Below, piece by piece: positions 1 through 11,085 of a stretch of 64,000 nucleotides of DNA (within the stretch, counting starts at the first letter, position 1; every line of letters starts with the position of its first letter). This DNA comes from Centrapalus pauciflorus (taxonomy: Eukaryota > Streptophyta > Magnoliopsida > Asterales > Asteraceae): the NCBI GenBank assembly GCA_020465985.1, contig JAANYP010002834.1, positions 116,001 to 180,000 on the forward strand, written 5' to 3'. Under the pieces are notes generated by a model. It was not told where the DNA came from. It was given only the letters and a program-made list of their open reading frames with translations, and made no database searches. The translations under genes and the position numbers were made by a program.

Positions 1-590
1 AGAATAACCGTAGATTAGAGTAAGCAAGCATCGTCCTAGCAGATTCAACAAGTGTGAGGATTCGTCTTTCAACTACATCATTTTGTTGTGGGGTACGAGC
101 TGCCGAATATTGATGAGTTATCACAACAGAACTAAGAAATGTCTAGGGTGACTTATTCTTGAATTCTGTACCATTATCAGATCTAATGGTCTGAACCGAT
201 AGCTGCAACATAACTTGAATTTTGGGAATGAAGTCAATAATGATCTCGGTAGCGTCAGACTTGGATCTCAGGAAGAATACCCATGTGTATCTTGAATAGT
301 CATCAACTATGACCAACACATATCTTTTCTTCTTGATACTCTGTACCCGCATAGGTCTGCACAAGTCCATATGAAGTAGCTCTAAAACCCTAGTTAAAGA
401 ATGTTCAACTTTTAACTTGTGAGAAGCTCTCACCATCTTCCGTTTTTCACAAGCGGCACACAACTGCTCCTTCTGAAATCGGAGAGTTGGTAACCCTTTG
501 ACTAAACCACCATTTGCAAGATTGGTCAATTCTTTGAAGTTCAAATGGGTCGACAACGATGCCACAACCATGATACTTTAGATGTTGCCT
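1..590 (-). pseudogene. Sire-A GAG-pre-integrase and integrase core, broken
   Basis: The reading frame first shows a GAG-pre-integrase segment with the CAACEKRK zinc-ligand motif near 430-470. The retroviral integrase core follows: HMDLCRP with the first Asp, VDDYSRYTWVFFL, and IRSDNGTEF with the second Asp near 160-185. An in-frame stop lies at 143-145. Past it the same frame continues to PQQNDVVERR, which carries the catalytic Glu, near 50-75. All three acidic residues are present, but the stop makes the protein non-functional. Integrase inserts the cDNA copy of the element into chromosomes. The ORF is cut by the window edge. Confidence 0.85.
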
Positions 591-863
591 TTCACAGTAA
601 GCAAACATCTTTCTTCAGATTAATGTTGGCTAAATCTATAGACTTCTAATCCTTTATCGCACAATTGACCGATACTGAACAGATTATGTCCAAGACCATC
701 AACGTAAAAAACCTTTTGAATTGTTATCTTCTCGTACTCCAGACTCCCATAGCCTTTGATCGGACAGAAATGATCGTTACCAAATCTTACTGTCCCGCAG
801 AATTTGTCAACAAAATTCGTTAGGGTTTCTCTCTATCCGGTCATATGCTTGGAAAACCCAGAG
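591..863 (-). pseudogene. Sire-A aspartic protease, broken
   Basis: On the minus strand, just after the WVPK linker, the translation reads WYLDSGFSKHMTG. This is the copia protease signature around the catalytic Asp, with Phe where Cys is usual. A TAG stop follows directly. The downstream text (FGNDHF, IQKVFYVDGLGHNLFSIGQLCDKG) is the usual region between protease and integrase. The protease would mature Gag-Pol inside the particle. It is too short and broken to stand as its own ORF. The call rests on motif and order. Confidence 0.7.
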
Positions 864-1385
864 TCAAGGTACCACACATGATTTACCTATAAAACGAAGT
901 AAAACATGAGGTACCCACTTATAGTTGGGTACTTTGAATTTTGGTAAATCATGCGGTATTTTGTCAATCTTAACAGATATACTCTTTGACTTTGGAACCC
1001 AGTTTTTAACAGTTCTTTTGGGTATCCATTTTTGTACAGTTCGTTTCGGAACTGGTTTTGAAAGTTGTGTCTCTGGAACCCTTTGTTGTTTAAAAGTAGG
1101 AACCTTATTCTTTGGAACCCATACAAACTTATCTGATTTATGCACAGATTTGGCATTCAACACATCGCAATTAGCAGAATCTAAAGAAAACAATTCAGTA
1201 CGAGAGTATTTAGAACAGTTTGTAACAGAAGTTTTATTACAGACAGAATTATCTATGGATCTAATCCTCTCTGTAACAAAATTTTCTTTCACTTTCCACT
1301 CTTGTCTAATACTCTTATTTTTCTTTGCTTGTTGCTTCTTTCTCCAAGTTTTCTTCGACGAACTTTTCACAATACAATCTGACAT
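864..1385 (-). pseudogene. Sire-A Gag spacer with WVPK-type repeats
   Basis: Open frame of 173 residues, rich in Lys, Ser and Pro, lying between the coiled-coil Gag spacer and the protease. Its C-terminal half carries repeated short motifs of the form W-[VI]-P-K: FVWVPK, KWIPK, NWVPK and KWVP. No catalytic motif is visible. The same motif class ends the only long ORF of Sire-D (49101-50312) and occurs as AWVPRD before the protease of Sire-C, so it belongs to the lineage. High positive charge would fit nucleic-acid binding, but that is inference. Confidence 0.65.
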
Positions 1386-1770
1386 AACAGATTAACGAGA
1401 ATTAGTCACTTTAGAATTAACCTTATTCTGCAAAATCTTCTTACCTTCAGAAGCATGTGCTTTCGTTGCAGTTGAATCCTTTGACGAAGAGGATTCACCT
1501 TTTTCAAATTTTGGAGACACAAAATTAAATTTTGTTTTCTCCTTTTCCTTATGCAAAACAGGTGCAGTTACTGATTAACCTTATACTTACAGTTTCTTTT
1601 GGTTTATCAGATTATTTGTCATGGAGTGGTTTAATGAATTCATCAGTCTTGACAAACATTTCCTCCAATGAGTTAAAATCAGAGTTCATGTACAGATCAA
1701 ATTCCTTTTAAGAATTTATAGAATCAGGTTGAATTGAAGGTTTCTGATCTGGTTGAGTTTTGCTATCAGG

Positions 1771-2846
1771 CTAATTTTTTAGTTTTCTTTCCAAATCTTT
1801 AATTTCAACCTGAAGCTTTTCATTTTCAGACTCAAAAGTTTTAAGTTTCAATTCTAGATTAGAATTACTCTTTTCAAGAATTGAATTTGGAATATATGGC
1901 TTTTGAGTGGAAGTAGTATTTTCAGACAAATCTTTTTCAGAATAAGTCTGAGTATAGTCTTTAGAAATGCAAGAATTTTGATAACTATCATTTAATTTGT
2001 TATAATCCAAATTATTTTGCACTTTATCGTTCCTCAACCTTTTCAGATCTTCACTAGATTCTATTTCATCTGATGCTTTCATAAACACCATTTTCAATCC
2101 CAAATTTATATATCTAACATCATAAAGAGTTGGTGAAGTTGAAATAGCTTTTGTTAGATATTTGTCCAACCAATACCTGATTTTGAATTATAAAATTCGG
2201 TATCTTTTGGTTGATTCAAATGGATTGTTTGATCTGTATGACCTCTTTTAATGAACTCATCTTCCAAAGATTTGATTTTCTCATATAATTTTGTTCTTTA
2301 ATCAAAGATTGAATGATATTTTACAGAATAACTAGATGATTCTAACTCAGCTAATTTCAGTTTTTCGTTTAGGTTAGATATATTGTTACTCAGTTTTTGA
2401 TTCTATGTTTCAATTTCTCTGTATATATCTTGCGAATTAGAAATTGATCTTAATGCTAGTGCCTTATCCTTGGAAAATTCTAATACTAAGGCATGTTCTT
2501 GTTTTTATTTTTACTTTTCGGATTTTAATGATTTTTCAAACCTTTTTAGCATGCAAGCCACCTGAGTAAGTTTCTATTCTAGCACATAGGAGTTATCATA
2601 ATTTGAATCAGAATTAGATTGTACCTCAGGTGTCTCTAAATTTTTTGAGGCATCTGTATCTGATCCGTCATCTTCCTGATCTTTACTGCAGCCCGCTTCT
2701 CCTGTGGCCATCAACGTCATATCCTCTCTCAGTTCGTTGTCAGAATCAAACTCATTTGGATGTTCAGCTTCATCATCTGTCACGCCTACCCAAACCTCAT
2801 CCTGAGCCAACATAGCAGACTCACTCAATTCAGATTCGTTAAACAC
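1771..2846 (-). pseudogene. Sire-A Gag spacer: acidic segment and coiled coil, decayed
   Basis: 2574-2846 encodes an Asp/Glu/Ser-rich stretch of about 90 residues. 1771-2169 encodes a Lys/Glu/Leu/Asn-rich stretch ending in heptad-like text typical of a coiled coil. The bases between (2170-2573) carry the same composition in broken frames. This lies between the zinc knuckle (2855-3343) and the WVPK linker, where Sirevirus-type elements have a long coiled-coil Gag extension. Function is unknown; multimerisation is a guess. Several stops indicate decay. Confidence 0.6.
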
Positions 2847-2854
2847 TTCTAATT

Positions 2855-3410
2855 TCAGGCAAAATGAGCGTCTTCGTCCAGAATGTCTTCATCTCCAGAC
2901 AGTTGCAGCCAGTGGTCGTCCTCAGCCATTAATGCCTTACCAGCCTCCTTTTCTTTTGCCAACAGTGCCTTCCGAGTATAATAGTCAGAATTCTTAACAA
3001 CTGACAATCTGCATTCTCTGGCAAAGTGGCCTGGTTTGCAACAGTTATAGCATTTCTGATCAGCATCTTTCTTGGTCGGCTTATCAGTCTTCTCATATTT
3101 CTCAGCCTTTTTACCATTGCTCTCTTTAGATTTGTCATACCTATCTTTCTTTTCATATTTCCTGGAGCCTGTCTTGTATCGCATCTTGTTGTTTGTCGGC
3201 TTGCGATAGAACTTTTTCTGAAATGCCTTTGTCAGCAAGGCCATCTGCTTTTTCATCTCCTCTATCTCGGAGTCAGCTGACGAATCGGTTGATTCTGATT
3301 CTGAGGAACTGCTGCTTATGACAACCCGCTTCTCCTTTTTCAATTTATAATTGTATTTCTTATCTGCCAGGAAAGCCGGAGGATCAATTGTTGCCTTTTC
3401 TGCTTGGTTT
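2855..3410 (-). pseudogene. Sire-A Gag C-terminal part with zinc knuckle
   Basis: The frame is open from the Athila-A junction at 3410 down to 2855. It begins AEKATIDPPAFLAD, then passes through Ser-rich and Lys-rich stretches to a CCHC zinc knuckle (CYNCCKPGHFAREC, C-X2-C-X4-H-X4-C) near 3003-3050. It then continues into an acidic tail with DEDAHFA. Zinc knuckles of Gag bind and package the element RNA. The N-terminal part of the same protein is at 12993-13685, beyond the inserted Athila-A, and resumes at the equivalent position. Confidence 0.85.
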
Positions 3411-4615
3411 TGATGTTGTCTTATTTATTCATATATTTATGCAACAATATCATTCTTTTTATGCGCTTAAACATATAAGTTTTGATGCTAAAAGTTCATT
3501 TTGTTTTTTTTTTAATTGTTGTCTTCTGCTGTGGCGGCGAAAAGCAAACAAAAACACACATTTATATTTTTCTTTTCTTTCGTCTTTCTTTTTGGTGATC
3601 AGGCGCAGGTAACAACAAATACATCAACACATTTAGTTTGTTTAGTTTATTTATTGTTTTTTTTTCCTTTGTGAAATTCGTGAGCAGCAAGAATCAGGCA
3701 ATATTGTTTTTTGATTTCTTTTTATTTTTTTTAGCAATTATGTTTAGTTCTTTTTATTATCTATTATTGTTAGTTATTAATTTAATTATGGGCTAAGTTT
3801 ATTGTATGCGTCATTGATGAACGAACCCTAGATTTAGGTTTTGTTTTTATTATTGATTGAGTTTTGTTTATGCCTAGTCGTGAACCTTAAATTATTTATC
3901 TTAATAATTATTGAGTGGTTTGCCATTATATTTGTCATGTTATGAAATTATGACTTGCGCGTGTATTGGCTTTATCTAACTGTTTGCTTGTTCTAAAAAT
4001 ATGACAGTTGCATGCAGTTAGGATAGACAATTATTCTTAAATGATGATAATTGAAACCGCTTCTCTAATAACAAAGATAAAAGTTTGAGTTTAATTCACC
4101 AATAACGAGAGTTAGCGTGTATTGAATAGATTAGGTCATAATCGGATTAATAGGGTTGATGGTCTATGTTAGCTCGAAATTCCTTTGAAACTCAATCAAT
4201 TAATTGCACTATTAGAACGAACCAAATCTAGGGGAAGTGATTCAATGACGAATACCTTTTAGTTATTTGATTCTATTATCATAGTTAGTTACTTCGCAGT
4301 CGTTTTAAATTTTCGTTAGTTACTATTAATTGTCATTTTAGTTTGTGTAATTTTGTTTACTTTGTCGTGTCAACGGTACCCAAAAATCAAAAAAAAAAAA
4401 CAAAACAAAACCCCTTTTTTACTCGTTTGCATTTTGTCCACTTTATTTTTGCTAGAGTAATTTTAATTAGTGTAAATTGCATTTTCCGTTCCCTGTGGAG
4501 ACGATCCTGGTCTTACCAGTTTATTGCTATACGATCGGGTACACTTGCCCGAGAGTTTATCGGTCGATTTGGTCAGATTAGAGTTTATAAATTTAAGACT
4601 GATATTTTCGTATCA
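3411..4615 (+). repeat. Athila-A 5' LTR with a 382-bp internal deletion
   Basis: Begins TGATGTTGTC and ends CGTATCA directly before the PBS. It aligns end to end with the 3' LTR (11406-12992, 1,587 bp) but is 1,205 bp. The missing block corresponds to about 11499-11882 of the 3' copy. The junction at about 3499-3506 lies in a T-rich run present at both edges, so it looks like a deletion between short repeats. The LTR provides promoter and polyadenylation signals. Confidence 0.92.
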
Positions 4616-4621
4616 AGTTTT

Positions 4622-4634
4622 TGGCGCCGTTGCC
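4622..4634 (+). other. Athila-A primer-binding site, tRNA-Asp
   Basis: TGGCGCCGTTGCC lies 7 bases after the 5' LTR and is complementary to the 3' end of plant tRNA-Asp(GUC). The match fades after 13 nt. This primes minus-strand DNA synthesis and is typical of the Athila/Tat group. Confidence 0.9.
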
Positions 4635-4845
4635 AAGGAACAGTTTCGAATTTTACTGCTTAGGATTTTTCTAGCATTTTTTTTATCCTTAATTTTAATT
4701 TTAATTTTAATTTTTTTTAGTTTAGTGTTTAGTTTTATTTTACTCATTATGTTTATTTTATTTTCTTTGTAGGCTATTTAGTTTTCTTAGATTTATTTTA
4801 TTTAGTTAGTTCTATGATTCTACCTTTTCTTAGTTTAGTTAGTTT

Positions 4846-6183
4846 ATGACCCGTAGATCATCGTCTCAACTCTTAGAACCGTTTCAAGAGCCTGAACGAG
4901 AATTCCACCGTCGACTACGACTTCGTCAACCACCAACAATAACGGAAGATCCTCACTTGGTGTCTGAATCTGAGGAGGAACTAATGGCGAATGAAGATGA
5001 TACCCCGATGTGGACAGCCTGCGAGACTGCTCCACCAGCTCAAGAAAGATTCAAAATCAAAGGGTAGTTCGTCAGCATGACTCGGGAACTGAATTTTGAT
5101 GGGAGGTTAAAGCATGATCCTAACCGACACATTCAGTCATTCCTCTCCATCTGTGACTTATTCAGAGCTAATTCTGATGCCGCGAGACTTAGAGTTTTCC
5201 CGTTCACCCTGATTGGGGAAGCTCAAGAGTGGTTAGAATATTTAGAGCCAGACTCTATCACGACCTGGGCAGACATGAACAACTTGTTCATTAATTACTT
5301 TTTCCCTCCGGCTAATGAAGAAAGAATAATAGCTGAGATTTCAAACTTCTCCCAGAAGGTGGGGGAATCTTTTGTTGATTCATGGACACGATTCAAGAAA
5401 ATGTAACGCGAATGTCCAAATCATGAGCTTAATAAGAGAAAGCAAGTCGAGACTTTCTACAGAGGTATGGATGAAGAGATTAAGGAGCGGATCGACTCAG
5501 CCTGCGGCGGTATCTTTCAATATAAGACTCCGAGGGAAGCCTTTAAGCTTTTAGAAGACATATTTTTAGTTAAGCAGGGATGGAATGTCGAGAAGAAATC
5601 GGGCAGAAAGACGATAGCTGCAATAGAGGATGACGGGGGTAGTGATACTGTAGCATCACTTGCTAACAGTCAAAAGTCATTGGAGCGTAAAGTTGATAAG
5701 TTGATCCAAAGTATTCACGCTATGCAGGTAGGGTGTGAGACTTGTGGAGGATCTCACCTGACGAAAGACTGCGAGGATCAGCCGATGATCCAGACACAGA
5801 GCGTTAACTTCATGAACCAGAGGCCAGGAAATAACTACCAGGGGAATAATTCAAATTACCAGGGAAACAACCGAGGAAATTTCCAAAGACAGAACCCATC
5901 GGGGTTCTATCGGTTTAACCAGGGAAACACCAACCCGAATCCTCAGCCACCAGTACAGATCACTCAGCCAGTAGCTGGAATAAGCAGCAATATAGAAGGT
6001 ATAATGAAGAGTTTCATGTTGACTGTGCAACAGAATCAAGCTAATAACGAGCAAGTTCAAAGGAATCAGCAAGCATCGATCCAGAATATTGAGCGCGACT
6101 TAGGTAGATTAGCTGAGACGTCAAAGTGGGTCACTACCAAGCAATACCCAAAAGAACCCCAATGTGAATCAGAATCACAATGA
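4846..6183 (+). pseudogene. Athila-A gag, two in-frame stops
   Basis: A single frame from ATG 4846 to 6183, interrupted by stops at 5065-5067 and 5404-5406. The middle segment (5077-5406) is the retrotransposon Gag capsid-like domain: LRVFPFTLIGEAQEWL then TWADMNNLFINYFFP. Next come a degenerate zinc knuckle (CETCGGSHLTKDC) near 5738-5772 and an Asn/Gln-rich tail. Gag forms the particle and binds RNA. The 210 bases between PBS and ATG (4635-4845) are AT-rich leader. The frame shifts into the protease ORF around 6120-6183. Confidence 0.85.
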
Positions 6184-7282
6184 GCATGTTAAGGCGATTA
6201 CCACTCGCTCAGGTAAGGTAGTCGGAGTTATGGATACATCACATTCTGACAACTCTGTTATTATGCAGGATTGGACTTCAGATGACGAGGATAACACGGA
6301 GAGACCTAGCCAAACGGAAACACCTATAGCTGATTCAGTGGAGAAGGAGACGCCACCACCAGTCGCTAAGCCATCAAAGCCAAAGCAAGCGCCTCACAGG
6401 GATTACCAGCCAAAAATTCCTTATCCTAATCGTCTACGGAAGGAGCGAATGCAAGAGCAGTATGGTAAGTTTGTTGACTTATTGAAGCAAATTAGGATGA
6501 ACGTGCCTCTTGTTGATGTCATTGCAGGTATGCCTAACTACGGGAAGTTTCTGAAGGATCTAGTATCGAATAGGAAGAAGTTGGAGGAAGCGACCACATT
6601 GCCACTCGGTGAGCAGTGTTCAGCCATTCTACAGACGAAGGACATGCCTCCTAAGCTTGGAGATCCAGGGAGTTTCATTATCCCTTGCTTTCTTGGTTCT
6701 GATACTGTATGTAATGCATTAGCTGATCTAGGTGCTAGCATAAATCTCATGCCTCTCACTTTATACTCTAAGCTAGACCTAGGTGAACTTAAGCAGACCA
6801 GGATGTGCCTTCAGCTTGCAGACCGTAGCTTTAAGTATCCCTTAGGCATAGCAGAGAATGTCCCAATTAAGGTAGATAGATTTGTCTTTGCTGATTTTGT
6901 GATCCTAGAAATGAAAGAAGATAGCCAGATTCCACTCATTCTAGGACGACCATTCCTTAACACTGCTGACGCCATAGTTCTTGTATCTAAAAGACAACTC
7001 AATCTAGGTATTGCTGATAATAGAGTCACATTCTCCATAGATAAGGCAATGACACACGCACACACGGCAGATGATTCATGTTTCTCTATTGATGTTATAG
7101 ATGATTGCATGGATTCTGAGCTGGATCAGCTTCTGACCTTGATGAATAATGAGGCGTGCACGATTGATCCTGATGTGGTAATGCGAAATCTCGAAGATCT
7201 CCTATGTGCAGACGCTGTTGACGCCCAAGAGACTGTTGGAGAAGTCGAGCCACTCACAGTTAACGAGAAAATCTGTATTTAG
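6164..7282 (+). pseudogene. Athila-A protease region
   Basis: Continues Gag-Pol in the +1 frame. Near its start is EHVKAITTRSGK, then a Pro/Lys-rich linker, then the retropepsin domain with ALADLGASINLMP (DLG in place of DSG/DTG, as in other Athila copies including Athila-C) near 6715-6755. ILGRPFL follows near 6940. The first 20 bases overlap the gag frame. The ORF ends at a TAG at 7280-7282. The expected linker (SLDEPPTLELKSL) continues beyond the stop, so this is a disabling mutation. Confidence 0.85.
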
Positions 7283-7332
7283 ACATCTCTTGATGAGCCA
7301 CCTACTCTCGAGCTTAAATCTCTTACCGATCA

Positions 7333-8417
7333 TCTTGAGTATGCTTTCCCCTGATGAGAAAGGCAGATTGATTCATCTTCTCAAAGCCCATAAGCGGGCA
7401 ATCTCCTTGAAGACTGCTGACATTCCAGGTATCATTCCTTCCTACTGCACACATAAGATTCTCATGGAGGATAAGTATAAGTCATGTGTGCAGAGACAGA
7501 GGCGGCTGAACCCTAATATGACCGAAGTGGTCAAGAAGGAGGTCATCAAACTCCTCGATGCTGGGATTATATACCCTATTTCTGACAGCCCATGGGTCAG
7601 CCCTGTTCAGGTGGTTCCTAAAAAGGGAGGCACCACTGTTGTTCAAAACGAGAAACACGAACTCGTCCCTACTCGCGTGGTCACTGGATGGAGGGTATGC
7701 ATAGGTTATCGAAAACTTAATGATGCTACCCGAAAGGACCACTTTCCTCTTCCCTTCATTGACCAGATGTTAGAGAGACTAGCAGGGAATGAGTTCTACT
7801 GCTTCCTTGATGGTTTCTCTGGCTACTTTCAGATTCCTATCGATCCAAAGGATCAGGAGAAGACCACCTTCACCTGTCCTTTCGGGACCTTTGCTTACAG
7901 GCGGATGCCTTTTGGTCTCTACAACGCTCCTGCCACTTTCCAGCGTTGTATGACAGCCATCTTCCATGACATGATCGAGGATTGCATGGAGGTTTTCATG
8001 GACGACTTTTCAGTATTCGGAAATTCCTTCGATTCATGTTTCTTGAATCCTGAGCGTATCCTGACTAGATGCGAGGAGTCTCACCTTGTGTTGAATTGGG
8101 AAAAATGCCACTTTATGGTTCGAGAAGGCATAGTTCTCGGCCATAAAATCTCAAGTGTGGGAATGGAGGTCGATAAATCCAAGGTTGACGTGATTTCCAA
8201 ACTCCCTCCACCCACGAATGTCAAAGCAGTTCGTAGCTTTTTGGGTCATGTCGGGTTCTATAGGCGCTTTATCAAAGATTTTTCAAAGATCGCCCGGCCT
8301 CTCACCAAACTTCTCAAGAAGGATGTGCCATTCGTATTCTCATCCAAGTGTATGAAGGCACAAGATCTTCTGAAGCATCATCTGACACATGCGCCAATCA
8401 TGATACCACCAGATTAG
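7333..8417 (+). pseudogene. Athila-A reverse transcriptase
   Basis: The frame of the 7206-8417 ORF; true RT text begins about 7333. Motifs in order: ISDSPWVSPVQVVPKKGG, TRVVTGWRVCIGYRKLNDA (Gly replaces the usual Asp of CIDYRKL), FLDGFSGYFQIP with the first catalytic Asp, MPFGLYNAPATFQRCM, and VFMDDFSVFGNS, the YMDD-box equivalent, near 7990-8020. FLGHVGFYRRFIKDFS marks the connection domain. It ends at TAG 8415-8417, in the same frame as the RNase H ORF that follows. The TGG-to-TAG context suggests a point mutation. RT copies element RNA into cDNA. Confidence 0.9.
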
Positions 8418-8435
8418 TCTTCACCATTCGAGCTC

Positions 8436-8990
8436 ATGTGTGATGCTAGCGATTACGCTCTTGGAGCTGTCCTGGGCCAAAGAAAGAATAATCATTTTCA
8501 GCTTATCTACTATGCGAGTCGCACTCTGACCGCGACCCAGGGACATTACACTACCGCTGAAAAGGAGCTCCTAGCGGTAGTTTTTGCATTCGACAACTTT
8601 CGTCAGTACTTGGTGCTTTCAAAGACCATAGTCTATACTGACCATTCTGCCCTCAAATATATGTTCGCCAAGCAAGATGCAAAACCGAGACTGATTCGTT
8701 GGATCCTACTCTTACAGGAATTCGACATTGAGATCCGGGACAAAAAGGGGGCAGAAAACCTAGCTGCTGATCATCTCTCTCGACTCGAGGAGCTTAAGGA
8801 GTCCCCCATCAAGGACACATTCCCTGATGATTTCTTACAGATAATCGAGTCCCGTGAGGACGATGACCCATGGTTTGCTAGCATAGCAAACTACCTTGCA
8901 GCAGGTATCATAGAAAAAGGGTTGACATACCAGCAGAAGCGAAAGCTTTTGAGTTCTATCATTGGTATCCACCCTATCTCTTCCGTTTAG
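8436..8990 (+). pseudogene. Athila-A RNase H
   Basis: Same frame as the RT, after one stop. RNase H motifs: MCDASDYALGAVLG with the first Asp, TAEKELLAVVFA with the Glu, VYTDHSALKYMF with the second Asp, and AADHLSRLE at the end of the domain near 8760-8790. The enzyme degrades the RNA strand of the RNA-DNA hybrid. The frame closes at 8990, and the text continues in another frame (9002), so there is a frameshift at about 8985-9002. Confidence 0.9.
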
Positions 8991-9001
8991 GTGCTGACTA
9001 T

Positions 9002-9805
9002 GTGATGCGCCGTTGCGTGTCTGGTACTGATGCCAGACAAATCTTGAATGAATGTCACCAAGGACCGATCGGAGGACACTTTGGGCCAAACTACACTGAA
9101 AAAAAGGTCTTAGATTGTGGTTTCTATTGGCCCACTCTCTTCAAAGATGCTCACTCCATGCTCAAGACCTATGATGCTTGTCAGCGTGCAGGCAATATCC
9201 CGAAAAGGGATGAGATGCCCCAAAAAGGAATTCAGATTTGCGAGATCGTTGATGTATGGGGCATCAACTTCAAGGGTCCTTTCCCGACATCCCGTAACAA
9301 CAAATACATACTCGTGGCTGTAAATTATCTTTCGAAATGGGCCGAGGCAAAAGCCCTCCCAACCAATGATGCCTGAGTAGTTGTGAATTTCCTTAAAAGC
9401 CTATTCTCTCGATTCGGTTGTCCTAAGGCGCTGATTAGTGATCGCGGATCAGATTTCTGTAATCAGCAGTTGGAGAAAGTCCTGAAACGCTATGGAGTGA
9501 ATCACAGGTTCTCGACACCATATCACCTGCAAACGAGTGGACAGGTCGAGAAATAGAGGACTTAAACATATTCTGAGCGCACTATTGGCTTCAACCCCAA
9601 ATTGTGGTCCGACAAGCTTGAAGATGCGTTGTGGGCATTCCGTACTGCCTACAAAACTCCTAATGGCACGACACCGTTTCGAATGGTTTATGTCAAATCA
9701 TGCCATCTTCCTCTTGAAATCGAGCACAAGGCATTCTGGGCCTTGAAAAATGCAAATCTCGATTATCATGAGGTAGGTGAAGCACCGGTTTCTCCAATTA
9801 AATGA
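9002..9805 (+). pseudogene. Athila-A integrase, catalytic core mutated
   Basis: An HHCC zinc-binding segment (CHQGPIGGHFG ... CQRAGN) precedes the core. The usual GIDF with the first catalytic Asp reads GINF, so that Asp is Asn. A stop follows at 9374-9376. The frame then continues with ALISDRGSDFC (second Asp) near 9430 and TSGQVEK (third acidic residue) near 9535, followed by further stops, then WSDKLEDALWAFRTAYKTP to 9805. Several independent lesions make it inactive. Confidence 0.88.
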
Positions 9806-9866
9806 GTTAGACGAGTTGAGGCTCCAAGCCTATAATAACTCACGATTATATAATGAGAGATAAAAG

Positions 9867-10133
9867 GTGTTGCATGATGGTCGTCTGAAGACTGTCAAGG
9901 AGTTCAGACCAGTGGACAAAGTTCTATTATTCAAATCTCGTCTGAAACTCACTCCGGGTAAGCTGAAATCGTGCTGGACTGGTCCTTATACAGTCATTAA
10001 AGCTTCCCAATATGGTTTCGTTGATCTCCAATCTGACTGTGGCTCTTTTCGCATTAATGGTCATCGTTTGAAGTTATACAATGAGGCAGAAGGACCCGAA
10101 CAAGAGGAGGTCATGGACACCTTCCCCAAATAA
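9867..10133 (+). pseudogene. Athila-A integrase C-terminal domain
   Basis: 88 residues that include KVLLFKSRLKLTPGKLKSCW then GPYTVIKASQYGFVDLQ and FRINGHRLKLY. This is the conserved C-terminal end of Athila integrases, with no chromodomain. It is in a different frame from 9002-9805, with stops between at about 9803-9866. It is followed at once by the untranslated region. Confidence 0.85.
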
Positions 10134-11054
10134 TTAATTTTATGGGCGAGTGGAGCTCAGGACTCAAAAATAAACAAGGCGCTCTCGGGAGGCATCCCGA
10201 ATTTCTATTTCTTTAAGTTTTATTTTAGTTATTTTTGTCTTGCATTATCTTATTTTTATTTTATTCTATTCGTGTCTTTAGTCTAATGTGTGTTGCTTCT
10301 CTTTTTACAGGTTCTATGCTTTTCTTTGTCATGTGTGCTTTCTCAGTTATTGATGCTTTCTGCTGTGATTTGACATCTACCGCCACTGTATCACGTTATT
10401 GCTTCTAACCCCAAGGGAGTATTGTTCCTTTACTCTCCCTGTTCTTTCCATATATCTGTACTCTATCTGTGATTGCATTGGGGACAATGCAAAATTTTAA
10501 GTGTGGGAAGGGGGTTAACTGCTTTAACCATTGTTTGTCCTATTAGTATATCATAATGCACTTTATTTTCTTTTATTTTAGCAAGTTCATACACTTCATT
10601 TGCATAGTGATGTTTAAATAAGTGAGAGTGTGTCCGTGAAAAGCGTTTGTCTTTAACATCATCGGTTAGTTTAGCTTTCATGTTGCAGTGTTTGTGGCTT
10701 TTTGCTGGTTTTTTAACTATTTTCTTGATCACTGTGAGCTCTAATGGCCTGGAAATTGCAAAAAGTCTTTGCATGTTATGTTAATCCCTGGGGTTATTGT
10801 CAGCGAGTCGGTATCCTGAGATACCATCTTAAATTACAAACAGCTGAATTCTGACAAAAGAGGTTGAGATTGATTCAAATAAAAAAAAGTGATTAAGTAA
10901 CTAAATGTGGCCTTTGGTTCTCGAACGAGTAGACTTCGAGGGGTGTTCTACACCTGATCACCTAAAACCATCTGGTTTGGGATCGGTCAAGTAGAAAGTT
11001 CATTACATGGGATCCAACGAAAGTCATAGGTTTCTTGAATCAAAAAAAAAAAAG

Positions 11055-11085
<31 letters not shown>

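Noticed and set aside
925..1395. Plus-strand open frame of 156 residues rich in Phe and Leu, membrane-like
   Set aside because: It is the antisense of the Lys-rich WVPK spacer of Sire-A; the hydrophobic look comes from complementing AAA/AAG codons.
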